64,000 nucleotides of DNA from JADJSS01 sp046329815 (GCA_046329815.1 JAXLTY010000003.1:124001-188000), one strand, 5' to 3'; positions 52,595 through 61,701 are shown, counted from the first letter of the stretch. Translations and numbers: made by a program. Notes: a model not told the origin generated them from the sequence alone.

Positions 52595-53671
52595 ATGAGA
52601 AAATTAATTTTTATATCAACTATTTTACTATTTACATTAATAAATAGTGGTTGTGTGCCAAATAATCCGGCATTAGATAATGTGTGCCTAAATAAATCAT
52701 ATTATTATACTGATTATGGTTCATTAAAAGTTGTCAAGAAAGAAGATGGAAATGCTATTGATGAACCTTATATTATTAATACAGGTTTTCGAGCAAAATG
52801 GGGCGTTAATTGTTCTGGTTCGGTAAAAACAATGGAAGCACCTGTAAAATGGTATAATACTGATTATTATGAAGGTGATAGATGGCCAATTCCAGATAAA
52901 ATGGCAGAAATGGATTTTGTTGGAATTGGTTGGCAACAAAACAATGATTTAGCTACAATTATTAATAGAATAAATACACAAGGAATTACTATATTTGGAA
53001 ATGTGGCAATAATTATGGAAGAAGATAATACAACACAAAATGTAAAGAACCAAGTTGCGGGAATCGTTAATAATGCATTAAAAATTGCATTGGATGAAGT
53101 AGTTGGTACTGGTGGTGTTGTAAATCAACAAAACATAAACGATAGGTTAACTTCTCTTGTTGGCACACTAAATTTAAGACTTAGGGATATTATTCAGTTA
53201 GGAATAGGCGCATTCATTGGTAGCGATGACGATATCATTGGTGTAGATGTGAATCTTAATATAGATATTCCTGATTACACATTACAACTACTAAATTTAA
53301 CTGTAAATGATTTTAAAGTTAAAGTAAATGTTGGCGCAGCAGCAGGTGCTGCTGTTTCAGGATTTTTCGACAATCAAAATAATGCAGTACAGCTAATAGG
53401 AGTTTTAGTTAGTAATATTGTTACTCATTCTCAAGGAAAGATTGAAATATCTCTTTCATTTGGCGGCATACCTCCAGCTATTCCTACGACAGCTGCATGG
53501 AATAGATATAATTACGAAAAAACATTTACAATGAAAAATCAATCTGATGTTACACAAGCAGTATATACGTTGTATGGACAGCAAGGATTTTATTGCTATG
53601 GAACCCTAAATCCAGCCGTACCACCATACTACGGAAATCAAGTTGTACTTGGAAATAATATCTGTCAATAA
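52595..53671 (+). CDS. Predicted lipoprotein of unknown function
   Basis: A 358-residue protein; the signal peptide ends in lipobox INSGC (cysteine about residue 20). The mature part has a conserved-looking N-terminal region (DYGSLKVVKKEDGNAIDEPYII, FVGIGWQQNNDLATIINRINTQGI), a Val/Asn-rich middle with a glycine-alanine turn (KVNVGAAAGAAVSGF) and an aromatic C-terminus. No family is recognised. It is 20 bp from the following outer-membrane gene, so the two are likely an operon. Confidence 0.62.
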   Translation: MRKLIFISTILLFTLINSGCVPNNPALDNVCLNKSYYYTDYGSLKVVKKEDGNAIDEPYIINTGFRAKWGVNCSGSVKTMEAPVKWYNTDYYEGDRWPIPDKMAEMDFVGIGWQQNNDLATIINRINTQGITIFGNVAIIMEEDNTTQNVKNQVAGIVNNALKIALDEVVGTGGVVNQQNINDRLTSLVGTLNLRLRDIIQLGIGAFIGSDDDIIGVDVNLNIDIPDYTLQLLNLTVNDFKVKVNVGAAAGAAVSGFFDNQNNAVQLIGVLVSNIVTHSQGKIEISLSFGGIPPAIPTTAAWNRYNYEKTFTMKNQSDVTQAVYTLYGQQGFYCYGTLNPAVPPYYGNQVVLGNNICQ

Positions 53672-53691
53672 AAACTATTTATCTTTTGTGT

Positions 53692-54294
53692 ATGAGAAAA
53701 TTATTCTTTTTTATAATATGTTCAATGGTTTTTACAAATGCATTTTGTAAACCAAACGATACCACCAAATTTTATAAAAATGAAATGAGTGCTTTTGCTG
53801 GTTGGGTTTCTTGGGAACAAACTTTTGCAATCGTAGGCGAAGGTTTATTTAATTTCCGCAAATTAGTAGATACTAACTACACGGTTAATGTTAAAATGAT
53901 ACATCCGATTGGTGTTAGTTATAAACATTATTTTACAAAGATGTGGTGTATCACCGGCTCATTTTCGTATGCTCGTACTATACAAACTCACACTTACACC
54001 AATCCTATTTATAGCTTTAAAAAATATGAAGATATTTATTCTTTAATGGTTGGCGCTGAGTGTCATTATTTAAACAAAAAATGGGTGTCTTTGTATTCAG
54101 GATTATCTATTGGTGGTTTTCTGTGGCGCGAACGATTAGATAATAAAGATGGCTCAAACAAATCGCTAGATGGTTTTGTTGCCTTTCAGGTAAATGCTAT
54201 TGGCATTAGAGTAGGCAAACGTTTTGGTGGTTTTTTAGAACTTGGTTTTGGAAATAACGGAATTGTAAACGGCGGACTTTCTGTAAAGTTTTAA
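53692..54294 (+). CDS. Probable outer-membrane barrel protein
   Basis: A 200-residue protein with a signal peptide (RKLFFFIICSMVFTNAFC). The mature part alternates hydrophobic and polar residues in barrel style (IGVSYKHYFTKMWCITGSFSYA, WVSLYSGLSIGGFLW, IGIRVGKRFGGFLELGFG) and ends VNGGLSVKF, an aromatic C-terminus. Family unknown. It probably works with the lipoprotein encoded just upstream. Confidence 0.62.
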   Translation: MRKLFFFIICSMVFTNAFCKPNDTTKFYKNEMSAFAGWVSWEQTFAIVGEGLFNFRKLVDTNYTVNVKMIHPIGVSYKHYFTKMWCITGSFSYARTIQTHTYTNPIYSFKKYEDIYSLMVGAECHYLNKKWVSLYSGLSIGGFLWRERLDNKDGSNKSLDGFVAFQVNAIGIRVGKRFGGFLELGFGNNGIVNGGLSVKF

Positions 54295-54317
54295 ACCGAA
54301 GATTTTCAATTTTTAAA

Positions 54318-54358
54318 TAAAATACCATCAAGGTTTTGAAAACCCTGATGGTATTTTA
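54318..54358. terminator. Bidirectional terminator hairpin
   Basis: AAAATACCATCA (54319-54330) pairs with TGATGGTATTTT (54346-54357), with an inner GGTTTT/AAAACC stem. It sits between convergent genes, and both strands end in T-rich tails. Confidence 0.75.
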
Positions 54359-54386
54359 AATTTTATTAAATTTTAATATAAAGCAA

Positions 54387-54626
54387 TTAAACGTTTGCTT
54401 CCAAATAAGCGATAGCTTCGCCTACAGATTTGATCTTGTCAGCTTGTTCATCAGGAATGATGATGTTGAATTCTTTTTCAAATTCCATGATCAACTCAAC
54501 CGTTTCCAATGAATCGGCTTTCAAATCAGTTTCAAATTTTGCTTCAGGTGTTACTTCTGATTCTTCTACTGTCAATTTCTCAACAATAATTTTTTTAACG
54601 CGTTCTGCAATAGTTGACATAGTCAA
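54387..54626 (-). CDS. acpP: Acyl carrier protein
   Basis: Carries growing acyl chains in fatty-acid synthesis, 79 residues. The phosphopantetheine site is in TDLKADSLETVELIMEFEKEF, with the modified serine in DSLE. It has a -7 box TAATTTTGC just upstream. It is on the same strand as fabF and rnc but is cut off from them by a three-gene stretch. Confidence 0.97.
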   Translation of the reverse strand: MTMSTIAERVKKIIVEKLTVEESEVTPEAKFETDLKADSLETVELIMEFEKEFNIIIPDEQADKIKSVGEAIAYLEANV

Positions 54627-54647
54627 TGATTTATTAAAATTTGAAAC

Positions 54648-54656
54648 GCAAAATTA
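54648..54656 (-). promoter_or_regulatory. -7 element of acpP
   Basis: The minus strand reads TAATTTTGC, a full TAnnTTTGC match, 22 bp before the start codon. Confidence 0.5.
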
Positions 54657-54804
54657 GCGTAATTTTCGGAAATCCGTGCGAATCTGTGTTAATTTTTTAC
54701 TGTTTACAAGTAATTGATTGTGTGCAGCTTATTTTCAGTTATTCAATAATGTTGATAATATGAAAAAATAGTGTTCGTTTTCGCTTGTATTTTGTAGCCA
54801 AATT

Positions 54805-55281
54805 ATGGCAAAAAAGCAATTTATCGACGTTAGTTTTGACTTTTCCGTTTGGGGCATTAATTCCAATATGGAAGATTATCGCTTGTGCCTGCATTTAAAC
54901 AAATACCTGAACTGGAACCTGAAACGCGTACATGATATTGAATTTTACAGTTCTAAAATCAAAGAATTCAAACATTTCAATGCGTACAAACACCAGAATG
55001 AAATTGATTTTTATACCATTGAATTAGTGCAAAATAAAAACGGTGGAAACATCCTGATTCCGGAACTTAAAAACATGGATTTTTTGTTTTTGTTACACGG
55101 TGAAGACGATTATTTCGACAAAGAAGAATTCACACAATTATTGTCTAGAATTCCTGCCGTACAATCGTGTTTGTCTATCGATGTAAATTCATTGAAATCA
55201 AAACATAATTTATTAATCCGACATTTTAATGAACAAGGCAAAAAGAAAAACCAAAATAGTAGCTACCATTGGGCCGGCTAG
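54805..55281 (+). CDS. IPExxxVDY family protein
   Basis: A 158-residue protein of the small Bacteroidota family named for its IPExxxVDY motif; here LIPELKNMDFLFLLHG is the variant. The N-terminus (FDFSVWGINSNMEDYRLCLHLNKYLNWNLKRV) also fits. As I recall it is commonly linked to pyk and rnc/fabF in this phylum. Its last 53 bp overlap the start of pyk in another frame. The role is unknown. Confidence 0.78.
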   Translation: MAKKQFIDVSFDFSVWGINSNMEDYRLCLHLNKYLNWNLKRVHDIEFYSSKIKEFKHFNAYKHQNEIDFYTIELVQNKNGGNILIPELKNMDFLFLLHGEDDYFDKEEFTQLLSRIPAVQSCLSIDVNSLKSKHNLLIRHFNEQGKKKNQNSSYHWAG

Positions 55282-56656
55282 CAATAGCTATGAAAAGCTG
55301 GTAGAACTTTACAAAAGTGGTGTCAATGTCTTTCGTTTAAATTTTTCGCACGGCAGACACGAAGATCATTTAAAAGTAATTGAGCATATTTGTTTGTTAA
55401 ATGAAACTCTGAATGCGCACGTCAGTATTTTGGCCGATTTGCAAGGTCCGAAATTGCGCACCGGTTTAATGCAAAACAATGCAGTTGAATTAATTGAAGG
55501 CAATTCTATAAAAGTTACGAGCGAAGATGTGATCGGTACAAAAGAAATTTTTTCTGTAACCTATGATCATCTGACTGACCTCAAAGAAGGTGAATTCATT
55601 TTAATTGACGATGGAAAATTAGAATTGCAGGTGGAAGAAATACTTAACGACAATACACTGCAATGCAAAATTATTTCCGGCGGAATTTTATCTTCCAAAA
55701 AAGGATTTAATCTACCAAATACCAATATTTCTATTCCAAGTTTAACGGAAAAAGATCTGCGAGATTTTGAATTTATCGTTACACAACCGGTGAACTGGAT
55801 CGCACTTTCATTTGTGCGAACCGCTAAAGATATTCTCGACCTGAAACAAATGATCATCGACAGAGAATCATCGTTAAAAGTGATTGCGAAGATCGAAAAA
55901 CCGGAAGCTGTTGAAAATATGGAAAGCATCATCAAAGCAACAGATGCAGTGATGATTGCGCGTGGCGATTTAGGTGTTGAAGTAGCGATGGAAGAAATGC
56001 CGCTGATCCAAAAGAACTTTATTAAATCATGCATTAAGCAATCAAAACCGGTAATTATTGCTACACAAGTCATGGAATCGATGATCGACATGCCGCGACC
56101 AACGCGTGCTGAAATCACGGACGTTGCGAATGGTGTTTTAGATGGCGCTGATGCCATCATGCTAAGTGGCGAAACATCGGTTGGTAAAAATCCGGCGAAA
56201 GTAATACAAACGATAGATCGTATCATTCGAAGAACTGAACAGGAAACCGGAATCTATAACAAACATTTATTGCCTGATAAAAACTCACCTACTTTTTTAT
56301 CAGATGCTATTTGTTTCAATGCCTGCCAGATTGCGGAAGATGTAAACGCGAAAGCAATTAATGGCATGACCTATTCAGGTTATACGGCGTTCATGCTGGC
56401 AAGCAACCGGCCGAAAGCAGACATTCATATTTTCACCAGTAATAAATCGTTACTCAATACACTCGGTTTAGTTTGGGGCGTTGATGTGTTTTATTACGAT
56501 AAATTTGTCAGCACGGATGAATCGATTGACGATATCATTGAAATTCTAAAAGTAAATAATGTCGTTGAAACAAACGATATCATAGTAAGTACAGCCAGCA
56601 TGCCTATTACCGGACGCGGCAGAACCAATATGATGAAGATCAGTCTGATAAAGTAA
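55229..56656 (+). CDS. pyk: Pyruvate kinase
   Basis: Last step of glycolysis, 475 residues. KIVATIGPASNSYEKL, FRLNFSHGRHEDH, the catalytic-lysine region VIAKIEKPEAVENM, MIARGDLGVE, and MDMPRPTRAEITDVANGVLDGADAIMLSGETSVGKNP are present in order. The C-terminal allosteric domain is of normal length. The start overlaps the previous gene by 53 bp, implying translational coupling. Confidence 0.96.
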   Translation: MNKAKRKTKIVATIGPASNSYEKLVELYKSGVNVFRLNFSHGRHEDHLKVIEHICLLNETLNAHVSILADLQGPKLRTGLMQNNAVELIEGNSIKVTSEDVIGTKEIFSVTYDHLTDLKEGEFILIDDGKLELQVEEILNDNTLQCKIISGGILSSKKGFNLPNTNISIPSLTEKDLRDFEFIVTQPVNWIALSFVRTAKDILDLKQMIIDRESSLKVIAKIEKPEAVENMESIIKATDAVMIARGDLGVEVAMEEMPLIQKNFIKSCIKQSKPVIIATQVMESMIDMPRPTRAEITDVANGVLDGADAIMLSGETSVGKNPAKVIQTIDRIIRRTEQETGIYNKHLLPDKNSPTFLSDAICFNACQIAEDVNAKAINGMTYSGYTAFMLASNRPKADIHIFTSNKSLLNTLGLVWGVDVFYYDKFVSTDESIDDIIEILKVNNVVETNDIIVSTASMPITGRGRTNMMKISLIK

Positions 56657-56768
56657 TCAGCACAAATTTATTGTTATTTGATATTTTTTAATTAAGATAA
56701 AGTTCCGAACTTTACCATAATTCATTTTAATTCATTCAAACTTGAAATTGAAATCACAAACGCTAATA

Positions 56769-58196
56769 ATGATTTTACGTAAATTAATTTCATCACTGCA
56801 TATAGTTTGTTTTATGTTGTCTGCACAAATGCTCTTTGCGCAAACAGATACTTCAATTGCAACACAGCAATTTGATGTTGCAGCGCTTAAAGAAGATTTC
56901 AATACCTGGCGAACTGCTTTAGAAAAAACACATGCCAATTTATACCTGTACAATTCTAAAGAAAGAATGGATGTTATTTTTGACAGTATATACAACAACA
57001 TCAAACAACCGATGACTGCCATCGAATTTTATGGATACATCACGCCATTGGTTGCTATCATCAAAGACGGCCATAACTATATTCATCCAAATGATGCGCT
57101 GGTAGAATACTACAACAAGAATGAGTTATTTTTTCCGTTTCATGTTTTTTATTCAACAGGTAAAAAATTATATATCGACATGAATCTATCCGGAGATTCT
57201 ACTATTGCGCTTGGTGCTGAGATTTTAAGTATTAACAGTATTTCCGTTGAAAAAATATGGAATGAACTGATTCGAAGACAGCCAAGAGACGGCTACAACG
57301 AAACCTATCCAACATGGATTCTGAACAACTGGTTTCGCGAATATTACAGTTATGTTTTCGGTCATCCGGCAAAGTTTGATTTAGAAATTAAAACACCTGA
57401 AAATACTATCATCAAAAAAGAAGTAGCTGCCTTACCGAAAGAAATGATTACGGCTGCGAGAAAGAAAAAATATCCTGAACGAAAAATGGTGAATGAAAAT
57501 GATAAAGCTATTTATGTACAATTTTTAGATTCTGATAAAACGGCTGTTCTAGACATTAAAACGTTCAGTGAAAAAATGAAAAAAGAATACAAGCAGTCTT
57601 TTAAAAAAACGATTACCGAATTTTTTGAACAGGTAAAAAATAAACAAACACAAAACCTGATACTGGATTTGCGCAACAATCAGGGCGGCGCTGCTGAATA
57701 TGGAATTCATTTGGTTTCTTATTTATTGGATAAACCTTTTATTTTTACGAAAGCATATTTTGCGGTAAATAAACTGGCTGCTTCCAATACAGACAACCGT
57801 TTGCGAAATGTAAAAAATGGTTTGATTGATTTACAGAAACCGAATAAAAATAATTTTAATGGCAATTTATATGTATTGATAAACGGCGGTAGTTTTTCCT
57901 GTTCAGGCATGGTTTGCGCTGCGTTGGAAGTAGCGAAAAGAGCTGTATTTATTGGTGAAGAAGCCGGTGGCAATAAATCAGTACTGACCAGTTTATTTTC
58001 TTTGAAAACAAAAACTACCTTACCAAATACTAAAATAATCTGCGACAAACCTGATTACAGAACCATTTTAACAGACCTTTCCAAAAATGATGGACATGGT
58101 GTGTTTCCTAATTATCTGCTGCAGCCGACTATTACTGATATTATCAAAAATGACGATGTGGTTTTAGACTATGCATTGAAGATGATTCGGAAATAA
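56769..58196 (+). CDS. Exported S41-family (C-terminal processing) peptidase
   Basis: A 475-residue protein from MILRKLISSLHIVCFMLSAQMLFAQ, a signal peptide. The S41/tail-specific-protease domain has LILDLRNNQGGAAEYG (about residues 296-311) and INGGSFSCSGMVCAALEVAKRAVFIGEEAGGN, where GGSFSCSG contains the likely nucleophile. A PDZ-like part precedes it (GDSTIALGAEILSINSISVEKIW). An in-frame TTG at 56742 is a less likely start. Confidence 0.84.
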   Translation: MILRKLISSLHIVCFMLSAQMLFAQTDTSIATQQFDVAALKEDFNTWRTALEKTHANLYLYNSKERMDVIFDSIYNNIKQPMTAIEFYGYITPLVAIIKDGHNYIHPNDALVEYYNKNELFFPFHVFYSTGKKLYIDMNLSGDSTIALGAEILSINSISVEKIWNELIRRQPRDGYNETYPTWILNNWFREYYSYVFGHPAKFDLEIKTPENTIIKKEVAALPKEMITAARKKKYPERKMVNENDKAIYVQFLDSDKTAVLDIKTFSEKMKKEYKQSFKKTITEFFEQVKNKQTQNLILDLRNNQGGAAEYGIHLVSYLLDKPFIFTKAYFAVNKLAASNTDNRLRNVKNGLIDLQKPNKNNFNGNLYVLINGGSFSCSGMVCAALEVAKRAVFIGEEAGGNKSVLTSLFSLKTKTTLPNTKIICDKPDYRTILTDLSKNDGHGVFPNYLLQPTITDIIKNDDVVLDYALKMIRK

Positions 58197-58205
58197 AACT
58201 TCATT

Positions 58206-58238
58206 TCTCACAAGTTACGTTTCTCTAAACTTGCGAGA
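58206..58238. repeat. Imperfect inverted repeat at the RHS relic 3' end
   Basis: TCTCACAAGTT (58206-58216) against AACTTGCGAGA (58228-58238), one mismatch in 11. The relic stop codon (58225-58227) lies in the loop. Confidence 0.55.
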
Positions 58239-58578
58239 ACCTACAATCAATTTCTATGACAAAATCAAGGGTAAGGGTGTAGCCGCGTGTCAGCCAGCCG
58301 GTGCCGCCGTTGGTGCCTAAAATAGCAGCATAGGTATTCGGTACGGTGTAGCTTGACCAGTTATTAGCATCACGCAGTCTTCCCCATGCGTCAAAGCTTT
58401 GCTCGGCTATGGTAGTACCGGTATTATCGGTCAGTTTAACAATGCTGCCTAAGTGGTCGGTGAATACATAGTGGTAGGTCAAAGAACTTACTGCATTGTC
58501 TTTAGTCGCTATTGCGCACAAGCCATTGGCACCACTAATATAATAAATATGTTTGGTGTTCTTTTTAAACTTGTTACT
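58225..58578 (-). pseudogene. RHS-repeat core remnant
   Basis: About 117 codons remain of an RHS/YD-repeat protein. HIYYISGANGLCAIATK, YHYVFTDHLGSIVKL and EQSFDAWGRLRD are the typical core just before the toxin domain. The usual GYTGHE-type continuation is lost: after WLTRGYT the frame reads TLTLDFVIEIDC and stops. No complete N-terminal part precedes it; homology ends at an inverted repeat at 58579-58623. There is no plausible start, so I call a relic. Confidence 0.75.
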
Positions 58579-58623
58579 TCGCAGAGTCCTGCTTGGCTTG
58601 GGCTTGGCTTAGAGACTCTGCGA
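58579..58623. repeat. Inverted repeat with direct-repeat spacer
   Basis: Perfect 10-bp arms TCGCAGAGTC (58579-58588) and GACTCTGCGA (58614-58623). The 25-bp spacer has two copies of GCTTGGCTT. It separates the RHS relic from the 21-bp array. Confidence 0.75.
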
Positions 58624-58632
58624 GGAAAAAAA

Positions 58633-58842
58633 CTCAGGAAAGGCGCGCAAGTACTCAGGAAAGGAACTGAACTATTGAGAAAAGTGGCGCAAATGTTCAG
58701 GAATGTTCCGCAACAGTTCAGGAAAGGCGCCGAACTGTTGAGGAAAGACGCACAACAATTGAGAAAAAGTTCTCAGACACAGGGAAACACGGCGCAGGTA
58801 TTGAGAAAAAGTGATTAGTAATCGAGAAATGCCTGGGTCTAT
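58633..58842. repeat. 21-bp minisatellite, about 9-10 degenerate units
   Basis: Units such as CTCAGGAAAGGCGCGCAAGT(A), ending with a final TTGAGAAAAAGTGATTAGTA(A)-type unit, keep an exact 21-bp period. Read on the plus strand without break they give a 7-residue repeat (LRKGAQV, LRKGTEL, LRKVAQM, FRNVPQQ). The G and C content is higher than in the flanks. Up to base 58923 I see only further decayed units. Confidence 0.8.
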
Positions 58843-58923
58843 TCAATAAAGTGTGTCAATGATTAAATCTGTGACGCTGTCGCTAAGAAAAAGTATCAGG
58901 AAAAGTTGTTTCAGTTGTTTTTA

Positions 58924-60207
58924 TTATTGCGTTGCATCGTAATAGACAGTTCCATCATTTGCTATGTAATAGTAAACATTGTTTTTTTTCACGAAATAAA
59001 AATTCTTGCTTTTGATTAAATACTGATCTTTATGGATCATCATATCGTATTCCGGCTGAATAATTTTGGTTTCAATGCTACTGAAGCGCGATTCTTTCTT
59101 AAACTCAATTCTGCCAAGCTTGCCGTTTTTGTAAATGATCATTTCCTCTTTGTTATAAAAGTCATTCTTATTATAATCAAATTGAATACTGTCATACATC
59201 GGTTGTGCAATTTCTTTCAAAGCAGATAAATCATAAACACCTGTTTTACCGTCTTTTTTAATCATAGCAAAAACATTCATTTTCTTGTATGTAAACAGAC
59301 TGACATCGCTGTAAACAGGTTCCAGGCGCACCACCTGTATATTCTGGTCTGTATTTTCTATCAATCCAAACCGGTTAGATTTATTATTTTTTATCAACTG
59401 GTATTGCTTGTAATATTTATCGGTAAGCACATACTTGTTGCCTTGTGTTGTTGTATATGTTTTATTGCTAGTCTGCTTGCCTTCATTATTATATTCCTGC
59501 ATATCAAAATAAAGTCCGGGACCAAACATTTCTGATTCGCGGCCATATATATAATCCTGGTTCAGGCAATCCTGGTTTATAGAAAAAGGAATCAGCTTTA
59601 AGCATGAATCTATTCTGTACGTTTTATTCGCGTTGTCTTTAAATATTATTCTCTCCAAACTAAATCTTCTGTATTCCTTTTTGGTGCAATCGGAATTAAT
59701 TTCATAAAGACTATATACAGGTTTAATGCGTTCTTTTTTATTTTTTATATCATAGATACCATATAAATAGTTATTCGCAAACAACACCAGAGTATCATTT
59801 ACCAAAAAGATTTCCTGGTATAAGGTATCCAGCAATCTGGTTCCGTTTAAATTATACAACTGCTTGCTGCCACCGTAATAGCCGGCTATCCACGCCAGGT
59901 TCTTATTATCTTCATTTAAGAACATATCAATGTAATTATAACTCGCAGTTGGCGGTATTATGACACGACCTGTATCGTCCACCAAACCCATTTTATGATC
60001 CTTATATACTTTAGGAATATCATTTAAAAAACCAACCAGGTAGGATACGCTGTCATATTCAGGTGCTACTAAAACAGCTTTTGTGTTGTAGTGCGCATAA
60101 CCCCATTTATTTCCTTTCCGGTATGGAATACCTGTTCTTTTTAAATCATATTGCCCAAACAAAACAACAGGTATCAACAGGAAAAGAATGGTCGATAATT
60201 TCTTCAT
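58924..60207 (-). CDS. Exported WG-repeat protein
   Basis: A 427-residue protein with a signal peptide (KKLSTILFLLIPVVLFGQ). WG-type repeats are marked by YRKGNKWGYAHYNTKAVLVAPEYDSV, YKDHKMGLVDDTGRVIIPP, KSNRFGLIENTDQNI, KKDGKTGVYDLSALKEIAQPMYDS and YKNGKLGRIEFKKESR. Such beta-repeat proteins are common in Bacteroidota and of unknown binding role. It stands between the minisatellite and rlmB. Confidence 0.75.
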   Translation of the reverse strand: MKKLSTILFLLIPVVLFGQYDLKRTGIPYRKGNKWGYAHYNTKAVLVAPEYDSVSYLVGFLNDIPKVYKDHKMGLVDDTGRVIIPPTASYNYIDMFLNEDNKNLAWIAGYYGGSKQLYNLNGTRLLDTLYQEIFLVNDTLVLFANNYLYGIYDIKNKKERIKPVYSLYEINSDCTKKEYRRFSLERIIFKDNANKTYRIDSCLKLIPFSINQDCLNQDYIYGRESEMFGPGLYFDMQEYNNEGKQTSNKTYTTTQGNKYVLTDKYYKQYQLIKNNKSNRFGLIENTDQNIQVVRLEPVYSDVSLFTYKKMNVFAMIKKDGKTGVYDLSALKEIAQPMYDSIQFDYNKNDFYNKEEMIIYKNGKLGRIEFKKESRFSSIETKIIQPEYDMMIHKDQYLIKSKNFYFVKKNNVYYYIANDGTVYYDATQ

Positions 60208-60305
60208 ATGTAGTGCTTAAAAATCAGTTTTTTTAAAAAATCCGGATTAAAAATACAGAGTTATTCTTTCTTTATAAATTACATAAAAATTGCATTGACT
60301 AAAAT

Positions 60306-61037
60306 TTATCCTTTTTGTCTGCTGACTTCATACAGCGCCATTGCAGCGGCAACAGAAACATTATAGGATTCTAAATCAGGGTGCATAGGCAATTTTACCA
60401 AATCATCGAGTAGTCGTATAGTTGCATTGGAAATGCCTTCATCTTCTGAACCGGCAACAATTGCCAATGGTATTTTGGTATTAATTTCATGGATGAATTG
60501 CGAAGCTGTTCCGTCCAATCCAATTGTTTTGATGCCGTTGTTTTTTATGTCTTTAATCGTTGCCGATAAATTTTCGACGCGGCAAACCGGAATTTTCAGC
60601 AACGCACCGGCAGATATTTTTATCGCGACATCATTGATAGCAGCACTTTCTTTTTTAGGAAAAATGATCGCGTGAGCGCCTAAACCTAAAGCCGTTCGTG
60701 CAAGCGCTCCAACGTTGCGCACATCTGTTACATTTTCCAAAATCAATAACAACGGTTCTTCGCCTTTTTCATAAACCGAATCAATAATATCCTGTACCTG
60801 GTAATATTGTATCAACGCGGTAATGGCAACAACGCCCTGGTGATTGGCGCGCGTCAGCGAATTTATCTTTACTTCCGGAACATACTGATAATAAATTTCA
60901 CGGCTTCTGCACAGATCCAGAATTTCTTTGATTACATCGCCGGAAGCCGATTTTGAGATCAGCACTTTTTCTACTTCATTGGCCGACTTCAGCAATTCAA
61001 TCACCGGATTTCTGCCTGCTACTATTTGTTGTTTCAT
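60306..61037 (-). CDS. rlmB: 23S rRNA 2'-O-methyltransferase of the TrmH/RlmB family
   Basis: A SPOUT-fold RNA methyltransferase, 243 residues. The N-terminal substrate-binding domain (IVAGRNPVIELLKSANEVEKVLIS) is followed by the three SPOUT motifs: ENVTDVRNVGALARTALGLGAHAIIFP, AIVAGSEDEGISNATIRLLDDLVKLPM and LESYNVSVAAAMALYE. RlmB acts on G2251 in E. coli; the precise site is inferred from family resemblance. Confidence 0.92.
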   Translation of the reverse strand: MKQQIVAGRNPVIELLKSANEVEKVLISKSASGDVIKEILDLCRSREIYYQYVPEVKINSLTRANHQGVVAITALIQYYQVQDIIDSVYEKGEEPLLLILENVTDVRNVGALARTALGLGAHAIIFPKKESAAINDVAIKISAGALLKIPVCRVENLSATIKDIKNNGIKTIGLDGTASQFIHEINTKIPLAIVAGSEDEGISNATIRLLDDLVKLPMHPDLESYNVSVAAAMALYEVSRQKG

Positions 61038-61208
61038 TAGAGTGCTTTATTATTTTTGATGGTGCAGATGGTAAATCCTAAAATCATTTGAGTTTGGAAT
61101 ACAAATACAATTGGATATTTCATTGTTTACTTAGAAGTCATAAAGTTATAAAGTTAATTGGTTCTTTTTCTCACAGATTACAGAGATTTTCACAGCAATG
61201 AATTCAAC

Positions 61209-61236
61209 TAAAAAGCCACTTCTTGCGAAGTGGCCT
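61209..61236 (-). terminator. Intrinsic terminator of mscL
   Basis: GCCACTTC and GAAGTGGC (within 61215-61234) form an 8-bp stem with loop TTGC; the minus strand continues with five T. Confidence 0.82.
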
Positions 61237-61264
61237 GCTCTAGACTATAAAAGGGTTTACTGTT

Positions 61265-61681
61265 CTATTTTTTCAGCAAATCTCTGATTTCGGTTAATAA
61301 TACTTCCTGTGCCGGCGACGGTGCAGGTGCTGCTGCTGCTTCTGCTTTTTTCATTTTGTTAATAGCTTTGATCACCATAAAAACGACTGCTGCAACTACA
61401 GTGAATGTAATGATCTCAGAAATGAAAGCGCCATATTTGATAGCTACTTCTGCAACTGCCGGTGTTGAACCATCTGCCGATGCAGCGACTGCTTCTTTCA
61501 ACACAATCTTTTTTTGTGTAAAATCTACACCGCCTGAGATCATGCCGACAGCAGGCATTACCATACCATCTATGAATGATGAAACCACTTTACCAAAAGC
61601 GCCACCCATTACGACACCGACAGCCATGTCGATCAAATTGCCTTTAATGGCAAACTCTTTAAATTCCTGTAACATTCCCAT
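61265..61681 (-). CDS. mscL: Large-conductance mechanosensitive channel
   Basis: A 138-residue channel that releases osmolytes at hypo-osmotic shock. MLQEFKEFAIKGNLIDMAVGVVMGGAFGKVVSSFIDGMVMPAVGM is the first helix region with its glycine/alanine pore pattern; the second helix is ISEIITFTVVAAVVFMVIKAINKM, followed by an Ala/Pro linker and a helical C-terminal bundle. It has its own two-element promoter and a terminator. Confidence 0.95.
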   Translation of the reverse strand: MGMLQEFKEFAIKGNLIDMAVGVVMGGAFGKVVSSFIDGMVMPAVGMISGGVDFTQKKIVLKEAVAASADGSTPAVAEVAIKYGAFISEIITFTVVAAVVFMVIKAINKMKKAEAAAAPAPSPAQEVLLTEIRDLLKK

Positions 61682-61701
61682 AAAAATAAGTTTAGTTAAA
61701 T

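Noticed and set aside
58453..58818. Plus-strand open frame of 121 codons over the RHS relic and the 21-bp array
   Set aside because: Its first third is antisense to the RHS core and the rest is the repeat; no start context or conserved domain. Kept only as a repeat finding.
58633..58842. Regular repeat that might be a CRISPR array
   Set aside because: Units are contiguous without unique spacers, the period is 21 bp, and no cas genes are near.
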